Shown here piece by piece: positions 36,000 through 38,529 of a stretch of DNA of 38,529 nt. The stretch's first letter is position 1, and each line of letters begins with the position of its first letter. The position numbers were made by a program, and so were the translations under genes. The DNA lies in NCBI GenBank assembly GCA_001769385.1, contig MEPB01000102.1, forward strand, positions 1-38,529. The letters run 5' to 3'. The notes under the pieces are model-generated. The model was not told where the DNA came from, did not search any database, and saw only the letters and a list, made by a program, of their open reading frames with translations. The DNA comes from Bacteroidetes bacterium RIFCSPLOWO2_12_FULL_35_15 (lineage in GTDB: Bacteria > Bacteroidota > Bacteroidia > 2-12-FULL-35-15).

Positions 36000-37370
36000 A
36001 TGTTCGCCATCATCGACATAGAAACCTGTGGAGGAAAATTCGAATTCCGTAAAGGAAGAATCATCGAAATTTCAATTTTAATACACGATGGATTAAGTGT
36101 GGTAGAAAAATTCACGACACTCATTAATCCGGAATGTTATATATCTCCATTTTTCAGAGGACTCACCGGCATCAGTAATGAAATGGTGGAAGATGCACCA
36201 AAGTTTCATGAAATTGCAAAAAAAATTCTTGAACTAACAGAAGATAAAATTTTTGTTGCCCATAATGTTGGTTTTGATTATGGTTTTGTGAAAGAAGAAT
36301 TTGCTTCACTGGGATTCAAATACAAACGTGATACCCTGTGCACCGTTCGTCTGAGCCGAAAATTAATTCCCGGAAAAAAATCATACAGCCTTGGAAACCT
36401 TTGTGAATCATTAGGAATTGAGAATAAAGCAAGACACCGGGCTGAAGGAGATGCTGTTGCAACCGCAAAATTATTTGACATTTTAATGCAAATTAAAAGT
36501 GATCATCCTCAATATAAAACAAAAGGTGTGGATGAATTGATGGTTCGCAGAATTGATAAAATAAAAAAGTACATCCTTGATAAACTGCCTGAAGAATGTG
36601 GAGTGTATTACTTCTTAGATCAGGAACAAAACATTATTTACATCGGGAAAAGTACCAATATGTACAGCCGTGCCATGAGTCATTTTAATACCAAAGAACA
36701 AAAAGGCAGAAAGATGTTGAATGAATTATATAATGTTGATTTTGTAAAAACGGGCAGTGAATTAATTGCTTTATTATTAGAATCGGAAGAAATAAAAAAG
36801 CATAAACCTAAATTTAACAATCGGAGAAAAGCAGAATCATTTACCCACAGCATCGATTGGTTCAAAGATGATAAAGGAATTATCAATTTTAAAATCGTTG
36901 AATACGAAAATGCTGAAAATGCGCTAATGAGTTTTACCACCTATTTTTCAGCAAGGGAACGACTGGAAACTTTGCTTGATGAAAACTCTTTGTGTTTACG
37001 TTATTGCGGATTGACTGATGATGAGGCGATCTGCTTTAATCATCAAATAAAAAAATGTAATGGGATTTGTGCCGGAGAAGAAGAAATTGAAATTTACAAT
37101 AAACGTGCAACTGAAATTTTAAAACGCTTTATCTTTGAGCACTCAAACTTTGCAATTATTGATAAAGGCAGAACAACTGATGAACGCTCCTTGATACTGA
37201 TTGAAAACGGTCAATACAACGGTTTTGGTTATTTTGACGAATATGCCCTGCTAAATTCAAAAGAAGATTTTAAAAATATAATAAAGCAAGTAAATTATTA
37301 TCCCGATGCAGATGATCTGGTGAAAAGCTGGTTGAAACAAAATAGTAAAGGGAAACGAATTATTTTTTAA
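36000..37370 (+). CDS. DnaQ-type 3'-5' exonuclease fused to a GIY-YIG nuclease domain
   Basis: A 456-residue fusion. Residues about 1-165 are a DEDDh exonuclease: DIETCGG (D6, E8), HNVGFDYGFV (Asp about 93) and HRAEGDAVAT (His and Asp of ExoIII). Residues about 200-285 are a UvrC/Cho-type GIY-YIG domain: CGVYYFLDQEQNIIYIGKST, the conserved Arg in SRAMSHF and the metal-binding Glu in ALLLESEEIKKHKPKFN. A C-terminal region of about 170 residues follows, including CNGICAGEE, which resembles the Cys-rich part of UvrC. This architecture (exonuclease plus UvrC-like N-domain) is known from several Bacteroidota and Actinobacteria; its cellular job is thought to be DNA repair-related but is not established. 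It is monocistronic, 204 bp from the transposase. Confidence 0.88.
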   Translation: MFAIIDIETCGGKFEFRKGRIIEISILIHDGLSVVEKFTTLINPECYISPFFRGLTGISNEMVEDAPKFHEIAKKILELTEDKIFVAHNVGFDYGFVKEEFASLGFKYKRDTLCTVRLSRKLIPGKKSYSLGNLCESLGIENKARHRAEGDAVATAKLFDILMQIKSDHPQYKTKGVDELMVRRIDKIKKYILDKLPEECGVYYFLDQEQNIIYIGKSTNMYSRAMSHFNTKEQKGRKMLNELYNVDFVKTGSELIALLLESEEIKKHKPKFNNRRKAESFTHSIDWFKDDKGIINFKIVEYENAENALMSFTTYFSARERLETLLDENSLCLRYCGLTDDEAICFNHQIKKCNGICAGEEEIEIYNKRATEILKRFIFEHSNFAIIDKGRTTDERSLILIENGQYNGFGYFDEYALLNSKEDFKNIIKQVNYYPDADDLVKSWLKQNSKGKRIIF

Positions 37371-37828
37371 TCGGAAAAGAAAAAGACCTGTGGGCTTCTT
37401 GCAGCTTTTTTATACTTGAAATCTTTCCATTTGAACTGGCGTACTGATTGGCAAATCTATCTATTTAAGACTAAACAACCATATTGTAAGTTTTGAATTT
37501 GCAATTTAAATAGAATATTATATTTGTGTACTATAATTACATTGGATGCATTGCATAATTTGTTCTTTTTCAAACTAAACCACTCTGTACTGAATTGCAG
37601 AGGTTTAAATTAAAAGAATGAAATTCTTTTAACAAATGCTAAAATTACACGTCATTGCGAAGGGGTACGAAGAAGCAATCTCATTAATAGATTGAGATTG
37701 AATGTCTGCTTCAACGCAAAATGTTCCTCGCAATAACGGTAAATTTGATAGTTGTAGAAACTGAAAGTCTTGTACTTAAAGTGCATAGTTTTGAACTAAC
37801 GAACTGAAACAATAAAAAAATACGTAGA
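37371..37828. other. Gene-free region with promoter and palindromic element
   Basis: A 458-bp gap. TATATTTG at 37519-37526 with TTTG 17 bp upstream (37498-37501) resembles a promoter but lies about 300 bp from the next start. A dispersed element occupies 37650-37738 (separate entry). No RNA gene was recognised. Confidence 0.45.
37650..37738. repeat. Dispersed palindromic element
   Basis: CGTCATTGCGA (37650-37660) and TCGCAATAACG (37728-37738) pair with one mismatch over 11 bp; inside, CAATCTC (37677-37683) and GAGATTG (37693-37699) form another stem. This is the familiar 'CGTCATTGCGAGG...CAATCT' repeat of Bacteroidota, a different family from the CATTCTGA element in icmF. Confidence 0.65.
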
Positions 37829-38452
37829 ATGAAAATTATTCTAAAAAATAATTTCACATTACTTTTCCTCATTATTGTCGCCCTTGTTTTGTATGCAAAC
37901 AATACAAATAGTTTTTCACTTACCCTTATTTTTAAGCCCCTCCTTGTTATTAGTTTATTAGTTTATTTATTTATTGAGAATGGACATAAAGAAAAACCGA
38001 TAATTTTTGCTATCTGCGGTTTGCTATTATCCTTAGTGGGAGATGTATTACTTATTTTTCAAGAACAAAATTCTTTGTTTTTTATTGGCGGACTCGTTGC
38101 GTTTTTACTTGCCCATCTATCTTACATTTTTTATTATGTTCGTTCCTTCAATTCCTTTGATGTAAAAAAATTAAAGAATAAAACTCTTTTTATTTTATTA
38201 ATGGTTGTCTATGGGATCTTGCTTTACGCTCTGATTTACAATAATCTGGGAGGCTTAAAAGCACCTGTGCTTATATATACTGCTGTGCTGATCAGCATGA
38301 ATATATTTGCATTGAATCGTTATGGGAAAGTGAACAATGAAAGTTTTAAACTGATTATGATCGGAGCATTATGCTTCGTACTTTCAGACAGCTTACTGGC
38401 AATCAATAAATTTCTTTTGCCTATCCCTCTTGCAGGGGCAATGTCATATTAA
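37829..38452 (+). CDS. YhhN-family membrane protein (TMEM86/lysoplasmalogenase-like), C-terminus short
   Basis: A 207-residue polytopic membrane protein with about seven hydrophobic segments. Family blocks are the N-terminal IFKPLLVISLLVYLF, FAICGLLLSLVGDVLLIF (with the conserved GD), GGLVAFLLAHLSYIFYY and MIGALCFVLSDSLLAINKF. The eukaryotic relative TMEM86B hydrolyses lysoplasmalogen; the bacterial function is unproven. The chain stops at IPLAGAMSY, whereas members normally continue with another about 18 residues (a final transmembrane helix). A short in-frame continuation after the stop (VAIGLTLF) suggests that a point change or frameshift ended the gene early. The true length can only be decided by alignment. 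Confidence 0.8.
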   Translation: MKIILKNNFTLLFLIIVALVLYANNTNSFSLTLIFKPLLVISLLVYLFIENGHKEKPIIFAICGLLLSLVGDVLLIFQEQNSLFFIGGLVAFLLAHLSYIFYYVRSFNSFDVKKLKNKTLFILLMVVYGILLYALIYNNLGGLKAPVLIYTAVLISMNIFALNRYGKVNNESFKLIMIGALCFVLSDSLLAINKFLLPIPLAGAMSY

Positions 38453-38529
38453 CAGGTAGCAATTGGTTTAACTTTGTTTGTTAGTAGTGCATTATAGAGG
38501 AAGAGTTCAAATATTTTTTCTTCTCCTTT

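Overview
The window is AT-rich DNA from a member of the Bacteroidota, probably an environmental Chitinophagales/Sphingobacteriia-like or unclassified lineage. The evidence is a secreted protein with a type IX secretion (T9SS) C-terminal sorting domain, three DUF1573 lipid-free exported proteins, WG-repeat proteins, promoters of the TTTG / TAnnTTTG type, near absence of Shine-Dalgarno sequences, and an S24 repressor-dinB-dnaE module. No rRNA, tRNA or CRISPR array was recognised.

Region 1 (1-8.4 kb) is mostly minus strand: a large exported WG-repeat protein, a secreted protein of unknown function on the plus strand, a CoA-pyrophosphatase-like Nudix hydrolase divergent from a 56-residue protein, an M23/LysM peptidoglycan endopeptidase, a class I aminotransferase, and three consecutive DUF1573 paralogues. 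Region 2 (8.4-17.2 kb) is mostly plus strand: valS, a second WG-type protein, an L,D-transpeptidase-fold protein coupled to an M1 metallopeptidase lipoprotein, a small helical protein, a YdcF/SanA-type membrane protein (minus) and a PF10023 aminopeptidase. Region 3 (17.2-27.6 kb): a pair of MITE-like repeats, a T9SS-exported protein, a fused acyl-CoA mutase (IcmF type, with isobutyryl/butyryl-type active-site residues), a Spy-like exported protein, a TatD hydrolase overlapping a TcdA-like E1 enzyme, a tyrosine-phosphatase lipoprotein, and an HWE/HisKA_2 sensor kinase with its single-domain response regulator.

Region 4 (27.6-38.5 kb) is the accessory part: a repeat nest (tandem 235-bp duplication with a MITE, a 119-bp direct repeat, inverted 41-bp repeats), a truncated ORF6N gene, an SOS-mutagenesis module (dnaE-type polymerase and dinB on minus; a LexA-like self-cleaving S24 repressor on plus behind a truncated Bro-N gene), a Y1 transposase surrounded by short hairpins, a DnaQ exonuclease-GIY-YIG nuclease fusion, and a YhhN-family membrane protein with a short C-terminus.

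The most interesting observations are (a) intergenic palindromic repeat elements that sit in frame inside two housekeeping genes, icmF (20798-20889) and valS (9076-9112), where they are translated as extra peptide; (b) a near-perfect promoter at 33847-33877 with two 13-bp dyad sites (CTAA-N5-TTrG) and a third, exactly inverted copy abutting the start codon of the S24 repressor, which together predict the operator of this damage-response module; and (c) the dense mobile/repeat architecture bordering that module.
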